Origin: Chryseobacterium vrystaatense
GTDB lineage: Bacteria > Bacteroidota > Bacteroidia > Flavobacteriales > Weeksellaceae
Reading direction: 5' to 3'
Assembly (NCBI RefSeq): GCF_000737765.1
Contig: NZ_JPRI01000003.1
Location: 372,001 to 436,000, forward strand
Length of the DNA: 64,000 nt
Position numbers and translations under genes: made by a program. Below the pieces are notes generated by a model. It saw only the letters and a program-made list of their open reading frames with translations, ran no database searches and was not told where the DNA came from. Of the stretch, positions 9,274-17,325 are shown one piece after another. Each line of letters starts with the position of its first letter. Within the stretch, counting starts at the first letter, position 1.

Positions 9274-10315
9274 ATTTTTATACCTGAACCTGCTTCTGCT
9301 TTTCAGCCTTTCGGGTAAAGCTCAGGAGAAAATCACGATAGGAGAGAAACAAATTATTTCTTCAACCATTCTTAATGAAAAAAGAGAGATCTGGATTCAT
9401 CTGCCTAAAACCTATAATGACCCGGGCATTAATCCTGCGAAATATCCTGTAATTTATCTCCTTGACGGGGAAATCAATTTCGACTATTATACCGGAATGA
9501 GTGATTTTCTGGCCAAACCTCCCTATGCTGATATGCCTGAATGTATCGTGGTCGGAATCAAAAATACGGAAAGAACCAGAGATCTTACCCCAACAAAATC
9601 ACAGAAGAAAAGTCCTGTGAACCCTGGTGTCGTTCTGTTCAATGACAGTGGCGGAAGCGAAAACTTTGTCAGATTCCTGCAGGAAGAACTGAAACCTTTC
9701 ATCAGTAAAAATTACAGGACCCAGAATTATTCTGTTCTGGCAGGACATTCCTTCGGAGGACTTTTTGCGGTGAATGTACTGCTGACGCATCCGGAGTATT
9801 TCAATGCTTATGTAGCCAATGATCCCAGTTTGTGGTGGGATCAAAAAGTTCTCATTTCCAAAACAAAGGAATATCTGGAAAAGAATAAAAAGTTTCCGAT
9901 GCATAAAACGCTCTATGTTTCTCAGGCTAATAATGAAGAGCAGAATAAGAACTGGAATTCCGATATGACACAGGCCATTGAAGAATTTAAAGAAATTATA
10001 GAGAAAAGCGGATCTCTGAACTATAAACACCACTTCTTTGAAGACGAAGTTCATGGAACTGTTTCATATCCGGGAAATTATGATGCCGTGAAGTTTATTT
10101 TTAAAGGGTTCAGGACCGACATTAAAAAGCTGTCCGAAAATCCAAAACTGCTTGAAGAAGATTATGCCAGATTTTCGGAGAAAGCAGGAACTGTTTTTAG
10201 CCCTTCCGAAACCTATCTGAATACGATCCTGAAATTCATGAATAACAATGGTTTTAAAGAATCAGAGGATTATTTTTTAAACTTAAAGAACAGACTTTAT
10301 CCTAAGATTAAATAA
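9257..10315 (+). CDS. Exported alpha/beta hydrolase, siderophore-esterase-like
   Basis: 352 aa with a signal peptide (residues 1-22, ending SGKAQ), so periplasmic or surface-located. Esterase D/Fes-IroE-type fold: KYPVIYLLDGE oxyanion strand, the nucleophile Ser165 in GHSFGG, and a late histidine in DEVHGTVSYP. Members of this family cut ester bonds of tris-catecholate siderophores or serve as general esterases. Placed last in the receptor-PepSY operon with overlapping reading frames, release of iron from an imported siderophore is the favoured role; the substrate is inferred from context only. Confidence 0.85.
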   Translation: MNSRFKFLYLNLLLLFSLSGKAQEKITIGEKQIISSTILNEKREIWIHLPKTYNDPGINPAKYPVIYLLDGEINFDYYTGMSDFLAKPPYADMPECIVVGIKNTERTRDLTPTKSQKKSPVNPGVVLFNDSGGSENFVRFLQEELKPFISKNYRTQNYSVLAGHSFGGLFAVNVLLTHPEYFNAYVANDPSLWWDQKVLISKTKEYLEKNKKFPMHKTLYVSQANNEEQNKNWNSDMTQAIEEFKEIIEKSGSLNYKHHFFEDEVHGTVSYPGNYDAVKFIFKGFRTDIKKLSENPKLLEEDYARFSEKAGTVFSPSETYLNTILKFMNNNGFKESEDYFLNLKNRLYPKIK

Positions 10316-10349
10316 TTGATTGATCTTATAAAAACTCATTAAGTTTGGG

Positions 10350-10383
10350 GCAGATTGAGAATGTATTCAATCTGCATTTTTTT
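10350..10383 (+). terminator. Terminator of the iron operon
   Basis: GCAGATTGA (10350-10358) pairs with TCAATCTGC (10367-10375), followed by ATTTTTTT. Confidence 0.88.
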
Positions 10384-10444
10384 GTCCCATGCTTCAAAAA
10401 CAACAGTGAAATATAATCTCTTTTTAAATGGACATTTTCTGAGT

Positions 10445-10858
10445 TTAATTAATTTTTGGTTTTATAAACATAAGACAGATAAAATTGAACAATGCTGAAA
10501 CCACCCAGAAAGGAGAGGCAAAAATGACCGCAAATACAAAGAGAGGAATGATTCCCTTTAATCCGGCAATGATGATTCCGTCCATGGCCATACGGGTACC
10601 TACTGAAGTGAGAATACAGGCAAGCAGAAGCACTGAAAGACTTACACCGGTCGCAGTACCGGCCAGTTTCCATTTTCCTAATATTCCTGGATGTATATGT
10701 ATTCTGTAAAATACAGCACCGCATATTAAAAAGATACCCAATGATATAAGGACAGGATAGATAAGAGATAGATCTGTAGCCATGATAATTAATGCTAAAT
10801 TGGCGATCAGTACATTAATGAAAGTACAGAGTATAAAAAGAAAAACATTTTGTTTCAT
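10445..10858 (-). CDS. Small integral membrane protein, unknown function
   Basis: 137 aa with four strongly hydrophobic segments (about residues 5-28, 33-52, 68-88, 98-128) and short polar loops. No catalytic motif or recognised family. It stands alone between the convergent end of the iron operon and a minus-strand lipoprotein gene. The membrane location is clear; everything else is open. Confidence 0.7.
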   Translation of the reverse strand: MKQNVFLFILCTFINVLIANLALIIMATDLSLIYPVLISLGIFLICGAVFYRIHIHPGILGKWKLAGTATGVSLSVLLLACILTSVGTRMAMDGIIIAGLKGIIPLFVFAVIFASPFWVVSALFNFICLMFIKPKIN

Positions 10859-10942
10859 GGTCAGTTGTTAATCAGAGATTTAAATTACAACAATTTTTCA
10901 GACTCTATCCTGAAAAATAAATTGGAAATCCGTAATAAACTG

Positions 10943-10978
10943 AAAGAGCAAATCTGAATATTCACAGATTTGCTCTTT
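10943..10978 (-). terminator. Long hairpin after the 11018-12929 gene pair
   Basis: AAAGAGCAAATCTG (10943-10956) pairs perfectly over 14 bp with CAGATTTGCTCTTT (10965-10978). It lies 40 nt beyond the stop of the minus-strand lipoprotein gene. Confidence 0.75.
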
Positions 10979-11017
10979 AATTGATATAGAAGAATTAGGC
11001 TCAGTTGTCTGATGCTT

Positions 11018-12025
11018 CTAATGCCTGTTGTCGCAGTTGATGGTAATATCTTTATGCCTTTTATCTAAAAATGTAATAGAAGGACATCCAAAAGACTGGG
11101 AAACAAATCCAAATACTACAGGAGGTTTTCCTTTGAAGAGATCGCCGGTCCATTGGAATTTATTGGGTCCATCAGTTTCTATTCCATTCAGTGGAGTGAA
11201 TTCTGCACCATCACCACCGGTGGTAATCGTTTTTTCAAAGATTTTTTCCTGACGGTTATTAATCACGGCCAGTTTACGTTCCTGAACTATATCGTCTTCA
11301 AGAAAATCCTGAAGATAATAGGTGAGATCGTTATATTTAAACTGGTAGGTCTTTCCATACTTCAACTTGGAACCGGAGAAATATTTTTTTGAAACATCTG
11401 TGACTGATTTTTCCCATTGCATAGGCTTTATCTTATTTTGGACAAAGGGATCTTTATTTCCAAAATAGGCAACAGCGTTTGAATAACGGTCAAAAATATC
11501 CATCCCTTTTTGAGTTTCAATCTGGAAACCTATCATGTAAGAACCAGCGTCAACCTCTTCTCCTTCCGGGGCATAAGGTGTAAGATAAGCCACCGTTTTC
11601 AACTTGCTTAGAGGAGTTTTCTGCAGTTTGTTGAATTCATAATTGAAAAGATACAGAGAATCGTTTTCAGTAAGATGCATGCCGCTGAGCATTTTCTTTC
11701 TGTGCTCACCGTCAAGTTCTAAATACTGAAGCTGTTCAAAAGGAATATTTTTCTGATTTTTGATGAAGTCTGAGGGGATAGAAAGAGAATCTGTATAGAT
11801 ATCCGATACAGAAATAAAAACATCCATCAGCTCATTACGCTGTACAAGAGAGACATTGTAAATATTGAAATTATTATAGTCTATGTCATCGGTGGTCTTC
11901 GTTGTTTTTACAGAATCATTAGAGCTGCCTGTGGAATTGGAAACCTGTTTACGGTCATCTTTTTTACAGCCAATGATCATCAGTTGTAAGAACAAAAGGA
12001 GTAGGGCTGTGCTGAATTTCATCAT
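11018..12025 (-). CDS. Predicted lipoprotein of unknown function
   Basis: 335 aa from the chosen start; an upstream ATG at 12067 would add a polar extension ahead of the signal peptide, so the MMKFSTALLLLF start was preferred. The lipobox reads MIIGC, followed by a KKDDRK stretch, giving a lipid-anchored envelope protein. The body is rich in charged residues and beta-strand-like stretches; the end carries SFGCPSITFLDK. No family recognised. The gene downstream of the retropepsin-like gene (about 49 nt gap) is probably in the same transcript. Confidence 0.72.
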   Translation of the reverse strand: MMKFSTALLLLFLQLMIIGCKKDDRKQVSNSTGSSNDSVKTTKTTDDIDYNNFNIYNVSLVQRNELMDVFISVSDIYTDSLSIPSDFIKNQKNIPFEQLQYLELDGEHRKKMLSGMHLTENDSLYLFNYEFNKLQKTPLSKLKTVAYLTPYAPEGEEVDAGSYMIGFQIETQKGMDIFDRYSNAVAYFGNKDPFVQNKIKPMQWEKSVTDVSKKYFSGSKLKYGKTYQFKYNDLTYYLQDFLEDDIVQERKLAVINNRQEKIFEKTITTGGDGAEFTPLNGIETDGPNKFQWTGDLFKGKPPVVFGFVSQSFGCPSITFLDKRHKDITINCDNRH

Positions 12026-12074
12026 ATTTCTTGTGTTAAAAAAGGGATAGTGTTTAGAATGTTGCACGGTTTAA

Positions 12075-12929
12075 TTATTTTATAATATAATAAGGTTCTG
12101 AAAAATATTTACTGGGTTTGATATAGGCTGTTTTTCTGTCTGCATCGAAGATCCAGTTGAATCTTCTCAGCATATCTGCTCCAAAATAATTGACGGTTTG
12201 TTTTTTTAGATCACCGATAAAGAATCCAGCGGAAACATCTTTTAAAACATTGTTTCCCACTTTCAGAAAAGGAAGTATGCCCTGTTTCGTAACGACACTT
12301 TTACCACTGGAGTTTTTTAATGTTTTTTCTCCCGTTATTTTCAGTTTTTTATCAAGTTCTTTTTCAGCAGCAAAATCATTGCTGTACAATAACCCTCCTG
12401 AATATCCGGATTGAAGCACGAAATAAGCTTCCTGTTGTTTTTTTCCGTCAATAACATTGTCAGCTACGATGTAAAAACCTTCATGATCATACAGTGTGTT
12501 AATAGGTTCATACCCCTTCAGGTCAGGTTTTTGATCATAAATAATAAACTGATTGTGATCATAATCGATTTTAAAAGCTTTTCCTCCAAACAGAACGGTT
12601 CCAATCTTTCCGTCGGCTTCGTGGCCAGCCATTTGATTATCAGAAAAACGGACCTTATTCAGCGTTAATTTTCCAATCTGTACTGTATTATCCTCACTGA
12701 TTTCTTCTTTATCGAAAACGATATGATCTGCTTTGCGCTGCCTTTCCGGAGAAATGGAAGCATCTTCCATAGCGATCTGAAACATCAGATCCAGAGAATC
12801 TTTTTTATTGACAAGGGTTTTTACAATGATATTATTATGTTTGGTTATCCTGAAAGGAATGGTCTGCTGTGCGTTTATACAGGCAAAACCCGTAGAAAGC
12901 AGGATAATAAAACTTGTTTTTTTGAACAT
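12075..12929 (-). CDS. Exported retropepsin-like fold protein with altered catalytic motif
   Basis: 284 aa with signal peptide (about residues 1-20, ending CINAQ). The arrangement resembles bacterial aspartyl-protease-like proteins: a first lobe, GHEADGKIGTVLFGGKAFKIDYDHNQFIIYD (as in the GIIG...IDY...I unit of the family), and a second lobe with FGADMLRRFNWIFDADRKTAYI. Where the family has D(T/S)G, this protein has VLQSGYSGGL, so the catalytic Asp appears to be replaced by Gln. It may therefore be a non-catalytic binding protein. Paired with the downstream lipoprotein gene. Confidence 0.65.
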   Translation of the reverse strand: MFKKTSFIILLSTGFACINAQQTIPFRITKHNNIIVKTLVNKKDSLDLMFQIAMEDASISPERQRKADHIVFDKEEISEDNTVQIGKLTLNKVRFSDNQMAGHEADGKIGTVLFGGKAFKIDYDHNQFIIYDQKPDLKGYEPINTLYDHEGFYIVADNVIDGKKQQEAYFVLQSGYSGGLLYSNDFAAEKELDKKLKITGEKTLKNSSGKSVVTKQGILPFLKVGNNVLKDVSAGFFIGDLKKQTVNYFGADMLRRFNWIFDADRKTAYIKPSKYFSEPYYIIK

Positions 12930-12977
12930 TATGGAGTGTGATTAATGGTTAAAATCCGAAATTTTAAAATTACCTAT

Positions 12978-12985
12978 TATCTTTG
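12978..12985 (+). promoter_or_regulatory. -7 promoter element of the Crp/Fnr gene
   Basis: TATCTTTG is an exact TAnnTTTG match, 17 nt before the start codon. No clear TTG is seen at the -33 position. Confidence 0.55.
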
Positions 12986-13001
12986 GAACAGCAAACAGTA
13001 A

Positions 13002-13526
13002 ATGCATATGATTCAAAAACTGCTTGACAGCGGACTTCATTGGGGAAAAAAAGAATTCAGACGCAATGAGTTTCTGAAGATTTCAGGAAGTACGGATACG
13101 GATATTTATTTTGTAGAAAAGGGGAGTGTCCGGCTCTTTATGATCGACGAAAATGAAGAACGGATTATCCGCTTTGGATATACCGGAAATATTATAGTCT
13201 CTCTTGATTCTTTTTTATCAGGCAAACCCTCTGATTTTTATATTCAGGCGATTAAAAAATCAAGTATAAGAATAGCTTCCAAAAAGGATTTTTACGAATT
13301 CATTCAGTCGGATGAAGAGAATCTGAAATTCTGGAACAGTATTTTAGAGGATCTGGTACTGCAGCAGATTGAAAGGGAAAAGGATCTGTTGATCAGTTCT
13401 CCCCGGGAACGGTTTGAAAGAGTGTTGAAAAGAAGCCCAAAGCTGTTTCAGGAAGTTCCCAATAAGTATATTGCCAACTACCTCAGAATGTCTCCCGAAA
13501 CTTTGTCCAGACTTAAAAAATCTTGA
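13002..13526 (+). CDS. Crp/Fnr-family transcriptional regulator
   Basis: 174 aa. N-terminal cyclic-nucleotide-binding-type beta barrel (about 15-115: DIYFVEKGSVRLFMIDENEERIIRFGYTGNIIVSLDSFL) and a C-terminal winged-helix segment where PNKYIANYLRMSPETLSRL is the recognition helix region. No FNR-type cysteine cluster is seen, so it is not an iron-sulphur sensor. This short, atypical form is widespread in Bacteroidota. An FNR-box-like palindrome overlaps its stop codon and sits just upstream of the dinB-like gene, suggesting it or a relative controls that gene. Confidence 0.88.
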   Translation: MHMIQKLLDSGLHWGKKEFRRNEFLKISGSTDTDIYFVEKGSVRLFMIDENEERIIRFGYTGNIIVSLDSFLSGKPSDFYIQAIKKSSIRIASKKDFYEFIQSDEENLKFWNSILEDLVLQQIEREKDLLISSPRERFERVLKRSPKLFQEVPNKYIANYLRMSPETLSRLKKS

Positions 13527-13541
13527 GTTCAGTCAAGATTT
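13518..13541 (+). promoter_or_regulatory. FNR-box-like palindrome upstream of the DinB-like gene
   Basis: AAATCTTGA (13518-13526) and TCAAGATTT (13533-13541) form a perfect 9-bp inverted repeat with 6-nt spacing. The core TTGAG-N4-GTCAA matches 8 of 10 bases of the FNR box TTGAT-N4-ATCAA. It overlaps the stop codon of the Crp/Fnr gene and lies about 40 nt before the next ATG. Confidence 0.45.
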
Positions 13542-13580
13542 AAGAAAAAAGAGATCCCGAAATTTGCATAAAAATCATCA

Positions 13581-14135
13581 ATGGAAATGCCTGCTTTACA
13601 ATTACTGAACGATCTGAAAACAATGACTCAGCAACATCTACAATATGCGGAGCACCTTATGCAGCAATCTGAGGCGAAACTCAACTCCAGAGTTTCAGAA
13701 GACAGTTGGAGCGTTCTTGAATGTCTTGAACATCTCAACCGTTATGGCAATTTCTATATTCCAGAGATCAATCGCCGAATGACTTCTTCAAAAACATCAT
13801 CTGCAACCGATTTCAAACCTGGAATCTTAGGGAACTATTTTGCCGAATCCATGCTTCCCAAAGAAAAATTAAACGCAATGAAAACCTTTAAAAACATGAA
13901 CCCAATCCACAGCCAGCTGGATAAAAATGTAGTGCAAGAATTTATCAGGCAGCAGAAGGAATGGATTGAATTACTGGAAAAAGCAAAAAACGTTAATCTC
14001 AATAAAGTTAAAACCAATATTAGTATTTCAAAACTGATCAAGCTGAAGCTAGGAGATACTTTTCGTTTTGTGATTTATCATAATCACAGACATATTCTTC
14101 AGTCACAAAATGTTTTGAAAAAGTCATCTCATTAA
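13581..14135 (+). CDS. DinB-family protein
   Basis: 184-aa four-helix-bundle protein of the DinB/YfiT-like superfamily, a group of metal-binding, often thiol-dependent transferases or detoxifying enzymes. The three histidine metal-site positions are visible: LECLEHLNRYG in the second helix region and YHNHRHILQ near the C-terminus. No signal peptide. It starts 54 nt after the Crp/Fnr gene with the palindrome in between, so it may be either co-transcribed or independently controlled. Confidence 0.85.
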   Translation: MEMPALQLLNDLKTMTQQHLQYAEHLMQQSEAKLNSRVSEDSWSVLECLEHLNRYGNFYIPEINRRMTSSKTSSATDFKPGILGNYFAESMLPKEKLNAMKTFKNMNPIHSQLDKNVVQEFIRQQKEWIELLEKAKNVNLNKVKTNISISKLIKLKLGDTFRFVIYHNHRHILQSQNVLKKSSH

Positions 14136-14184
14136 ATCTCAGGAATTTACTTGTTGTTCAGGGTATTTGTTATTAATTAATGAT

Positions 14185-14218
14185 TTTGAAAGTGAAAAAT
14201 TTTGTACTTTCAAATTTT
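14185..14218 (+). terminator. Hairpin after the DinB-like gene
   Basis: TTTGAAAGT (14185-14193) pairs with ACTTTCAAA (14206-14214), followed by TTTT. The stem is AT-rich, so this is a moderate call. Confidence 0.4.
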
Positions 14219-14292
14219 CATAGAAAAAAATATACTTATATAGTGTGTTGAGTTACACTTTAATTACAATTTTACAATTAAAATATCTTTTT

Positions 14293-15141
14293 ATGTATCC
14301 TAATAAAAAACTCTTTCAGCTAATAGTTTTATTTTATAGTGTTTTATCTTTTGCTCAAACAGACAAAAAAGATATACTGCAGGGAGATTTTACATACCTG
14401 CTAAAAGCCAGGCTCAATACACAAACACCGGATTATATACATCAGGAATTTTTCTCATTACAGATAGGAGATAAACGTGCATTTTTTGCCAGCAGTCAAT
14501 CTATTAAAAGGGATTCAACGTTTGAAAAATCTTTAATAAGAGAAGATAACAGGGACGGAAGCATAAGCCTTAGTCTCAAGAAAGGGGTGTCTATGCCAAA
14601 AACAAAATTTTCATATACCATTATACAATCAACTGAAAATACACAGTATTTTGAGTTAGCCGGTATGGCAAAACTCACCTATAAGGAACCGGTAATAAGC
14701 AACTGGAAGCTTATGAATGAAACCAAAGTCATCAACACCATTTCCTGTAAAAAAGCAGAAGTAAACTTTAAAGGAAGAAACTGGACCGCATGGTATTCTA
14801 CGGAAATTCCTTTTCCTTATGGCCCGTATAAATTCAGCGGATTACCTGGACTGATCGTGAAAATAACAGACGAAAAAGGGGATTATGATTTCGAACTTGT
14901 AAAATCGGTATCTAATTCTGAATTAAAAGGCAGATCAGTTAATATCAGTGAAAGAAGATACAGCGAAGCTATCGAAACGACACAGCCAAAATTACAACAG
15001 GCATTAAAAAATGCAGCTGCCAATACGGCTGCCATACTGGCAAGTCAGGGAACTACTGTAATTGGCGGACAGGAAATTATGAGAGAAAGAGAAAAACAAA
15101 GAGAAGAAAACAGAAAGTATGAGAATCCCATAGAATTATAA
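14293..15141 (+). CDS. GLPGLI-family exported protein
   Basis: 282 aa from the ATG at 14293, chosen because it directly precedes a signal peptide ending LSFAQ; the frame is open 48 bases further upstream but that stretch is not signal-like. The family hallmark SGLPGLIVKITDEKG is present at about residues 190-205, after the typical AWYSTEIPFPYGPYKF segment. GLPGLI proteins are Bacteroidota-specific periplasmic or surface proteins of unknown biochemical role. The C-terminus is charged (REREKQREENRKYE). No obvious operon partner. Confidence 0.88.
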   Translation: MYPNKKLFQLIVLFYSVLSFAQTDKKDILQGDFTYLLKARLNTQTPDYIHQEFFSLQIGDKRAFFASSQSIKRDSTFEKSLIREDNRDGSISLSLKKGVSMPKTKFSYTIIQSTENTQYFELAGMAKLTYKEPVISNWKLMNETKVINTISCKKAEVNFKGRNWTAWYSTEIPFPYGPYKFSGLPGLIVKITDEKGDYDFELVKSVSNSELKGRSVNISERRYSEAIETTQPKLQQALKNAAANTAAILASQGTTVIGGQEIMREREKQREENRKYENPIEL

Positions 15142-15173
15142 TAAGTAATGAGGGAATATCATTAGCATCATCA

Positions 15174-15686
15174 ATGGAAATCATCTATAAAAAAACAATA
15201 CAGACTCCGTTGGGAGAGATGGCAGCCTGTGCAATAGAGCAGGGGATCTGCCTGCTTGAATTTACAGACCGGAAGAATTTTGAAAAACAGTTTGTCTCCT
15301 TATCAAAGGCACTAAAAGCTGAAATTGAAGAAGGGAACCACAGGCATTTTATTCAGCTTGAAGAAGAACTGAAAGAATATTTTGATGGAAAAAGAGAAAC
15401 GTTTGATGTACCTCTTTATATCACCGGAACACCATTTCAGGAGAGGGTTTGGCAGTTGTTGCGGGAAATTCCAATGGGAGAAACAAGAACGTATAAACAG
15501 CAATCTGAATTTTTAGGAAATCCAAAGGCAATACGTGCCGTAGGAACTGCAAATGGGATCAATAAAATTGCAATTTTGATTCCCTGTCATCGCGTAATCG
15601 GTTCAAACGGTGAACTGGTAGGCTATGCGGGAGGAATCTGGAGAAAGCAAAAATTATTGGAACTAGAAAAGGCTATTTTGTTTTGA
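15174..15686 (+). CDS. ogt: Methylated-DNA--[protein]-cysteine S-methyltransferase
   Basis: 170 aa. Suicide repair enzyme that moves the methyl group of O6-methylguanine (or O4-methylthymine) to Cys138 in IPCHRVIGSNGELVGYAGG. The N-terminal half is the ribonuclease-like methyltransferase lid (TPLGEMAACAIEQGICLLEFTDRKN) and the C-terminal half carries the HTH (YKQQSEFLGNPKAIRAVGTANG). The protein is collinear with and nearly identical over long stretches to the last third of the Ada protein at 2702-3745, so both arose by duplication of one gene. The stop sits about 30 nt before the DUF2911 start. Confidence 0.95.
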   Translation: MEIIYKKTIQTPLGEMAACAIEQGICLLEFTDRKNFEKQFVSLSKALKAEIEEGNHRHFIQLEEELKEYFDGKRETFDVPLYITGTPFQERVWQLLREIPMGETRTYKQQSEFLGNPKAIRAVGTANGINKIAILIPCHRVIGSNGELVGYAGGIWRKQKLLELEKAILF

Positions 15687-15715
15687 TTTTTGTAAATTTA
15701 GCCAAAAATTTACAC

Positions 15716-16321
15716 GTGAAAAAGTTACTATTTGCACTTTGCATATCGGCTTCGGCCCTAAGTTTTGCTCAGGATTACTCAGTACCGGCTGCAAGTCCGC
15801 GTCAGAAGGTGGAACAACAGTTTTCTATGTCTAAGATCAGCATCGATTACGGAAGACCGGGAGTGAAAGGACGTAAGATCTTTGGAGAACTCGTTCCTTA
15901 CGGACAGGTTTGGAGAGCGGGTGCTAACTCATCTACAAAAATTACATTCGGACAGTCTGTTAACTTTGGTGGAAAGATGGTTCCTGCAGGAACATACGGT
16001 CTTTTCATCGTTCCTACAGAAAAAGACTGGAAAGTAATACTGAATAAAGACTTCCAGCAATGGGGAGCTTATACCTATGATCCGAAACAGGATGTAGTAG
16101 ATATTACAGTACCTGTTAATAAACTTGCAGATAAGCAGGAATGGTTTGAAATTACCCTGAATCCTACCGATGAAAATTCCGGAAACTTAGTGATTAAGTG
16201 GGATATGGTTCAGGCAGAAGTGGCATTAAAGCCTGCTAAACCTGATGCTGTAATTAAAATTTCAGATAAACTGAAAGAAATCAAGAAAATAGAATCTGAC
16301 GCTGCCAAAACAAAAAGTTAA
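15716..16321 (+). CDS. DUF2911 exported protein
   Basis: About 201 aa from a GTG start at 15716, picked because KKLLFALCISASALSFAQ is then a complete signal peptide; an upstream in-frame TTG at 15683 would put a non-signal extension in front and overlaps the ogt stop. The family hallmark is IDYGRPGVKGRKIFGELVPYGQVWRAGANSSTKITF, followed by a strand-rich domain. Function is unknown; members are common exported proteins in Bacteroidota. The GNAT gene begins 3 nt after the stop, so the two plus the cupin gene form a small operon. Confidence 0.88.
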   Translation: MKKLLFALCISASALSFAQDYSVPAASPRQKVEQQFSMSKISIDYGRPGVKGRKIFGELVPYGQVWRAGANSSTKITFGQSVNFGGKMVPAGTYGLFIVPTEKDWKVILNKDFQQWGAYTYDPKQDVVDITVPVNKLADKQEWFEITLNPTDENSGNLVIKWDMVQAEVALKPAKPDAVIKISDKLKEIKKIESDAAKTKS

Positions 16322-16324
16322 GCA

Positions 16325-16852
16325 ATGAAATTTTCAATTCAGCCTGTTTTAGAAAATCAGGAATATCAATTAATCCCCTTACAGCAAGGGGATTTTGAGT
16401 GTGTGTATGAAGTGGCCTCCGATCCAAGAGTTTGGGAACAGCATCCCAATAAAGACCGGTATAAAAGAGAAGTTTTTGAAAACTTTTTTAAAGGAGCAAT
16501 GGAAAGTGGTGGTGCTTTTAAAATCATCGAGAAATCTTCAGGCGATGTTTTGGGCAGTACCCGTTTTTATAATTTTGATGAAGCTGAAAACCGTATTTTC
16601 ATAGGCTATACTTTCTATGGGACCAAATCCTGGGGGAAAGGGATTAATCCGCAAGTGAAAAAACTGATGCTCGACTACATCTTTCAGTTTGTAGATAAAG
16701 TACATTTCCATATTGGTAAAGAGAACTTCCGTTCCCAGACTGCTTTGGAAAGAATTGGCGGAAAGAAGATCGCAGAAGAGGAAGTCGCTTATTTTGCCGA
16801 ACCTACCAGAACCAATTTTGTATATGAAATAAAGAAAGAAAACAGATCATGA
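16325..16852 (+). CDS. GNAT-family N-acetyltransferase (RimJ/RimL type)
   Basis: 175 aa. Uses acetyl-CoA to acetylate an amine. Seen: strand beta4 FIGYTFYGTKSWGKGINPQVKKLML, where the pyrophosphate-binding loop is the modified GKGINP, and FHIGKENFRSQTALERIGGKK at the C-terminal helix, typical of the RimJ/RimL subfamily. The acceptor is unknown. Its stop overlaps the start of the cupin gene (ATGA), indicating translational coupling. Confidence 0.88.
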   Translation: MKFSIQPVLENQEYQLIPLQQGDFECVYEVASDPRVWEQHPNKDRYKREVFENFFKGAMESGGAFKIIEKSSGDVLGSTRFYNFDEAENRIFIGYTFYGTKSWGKGINPQVKKLMLDYIFQFVDKVHFHIGKENFRSQTALERIGGKKIAEEEVAYFAEPTRTNFVYEIKKENRS

Positions 16853-17208
16853 AAAAATATAAGATCCAAAAATCACCGTTTGTAGTACCTACCACAGACG
16901 GAAAACTGATCGAAGAACACTGGGGGAATTCGACAGGAAACACTAATGTTTCCATTGCCCACATGGTCGCGCCACCGGGCTGGAGTGAGCCGCATCAAAC
17001 TCCGGAATTTGATGAGTTTACCCTTATTGTCTCCGGAAAAAAGCAGTTTGAGATCGATGGTGAAATTATTATTCTGGAAAAAGGGCAAAGCATCCTGATC
17101 GAAAAAGGAGCCAGAGTACGTTACAGTAATCCATTCTCAGAACCCTGTGATTATATAGCGATCTGCCTTCCTGCATTTTCTATGGATCTGGTGAACAGGG
17201 AAGAGTAA
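16849..17208 (+). CDS. Single-domain cupin protein
   Basis: 119 aa. Cupin beta barrel with metal ligands visible in motif 1 (PHQTPEFDEFTLIVSGKKQFEIDG) and motif 2 (KGARVRYSNPFSEPCDYIAICLP); motif 2 lacks an obvious histidine, so metal binding may be incomplete. Starts within the stop codon of the GNAT gene, hence the last gene of the DUF2911-GNAT-cupin set. A role in small-molecule binding is the most that can be said. Confidence 0.82.
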   Translation: MKKYKIQKSPFVVPTTDGKLIEEHWGNSTGNTNVSIAHMVAPPGWSEPHQTPEFDEFTLIVSGKKQFEIDGEIIILEKGQSILIEKGARVRYSNPFSEPCDYIAICLPAFSMDLVNREE

Positions 17209-17231
17209 ATAGGATAATATATCAATGTACC

Positions 17232-17295
17232 AATATACAAATGTAGCAATGTACCAGTCGATTTGTTGGCGAAATCATTGCTACACGGGTATATT
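17232..17295. repeat. Two-tier hairpin between convergent genes
   Basis: Outer arms AATATAC (17232-17238) and GTATATT (17289-17295) and inner 10-bp arms TGTAGCAATG (17242-17251) and CATTGCTACA (17276-17285) stack with 3-nt internal loops. The block also contains two CAATGTACC copies. It lies between the cupin gene (+) and the dienelactone hydrolase (-) and may work as a bidirectional end of transcripts. Confidence 0.6.
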
Positions 17296-17325
17296 ATTAG
17301 ATTCTTACTTCAAAATAAATTTCCT

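Noticed and set aside
15683..15715. In-frame TTG extension of the DUF2911 gene overlapping the ogt stop
   Set aside because: The residues do not extend the signal peptide sensibly; the GTG at 15716 gives a normal signal peptide start.
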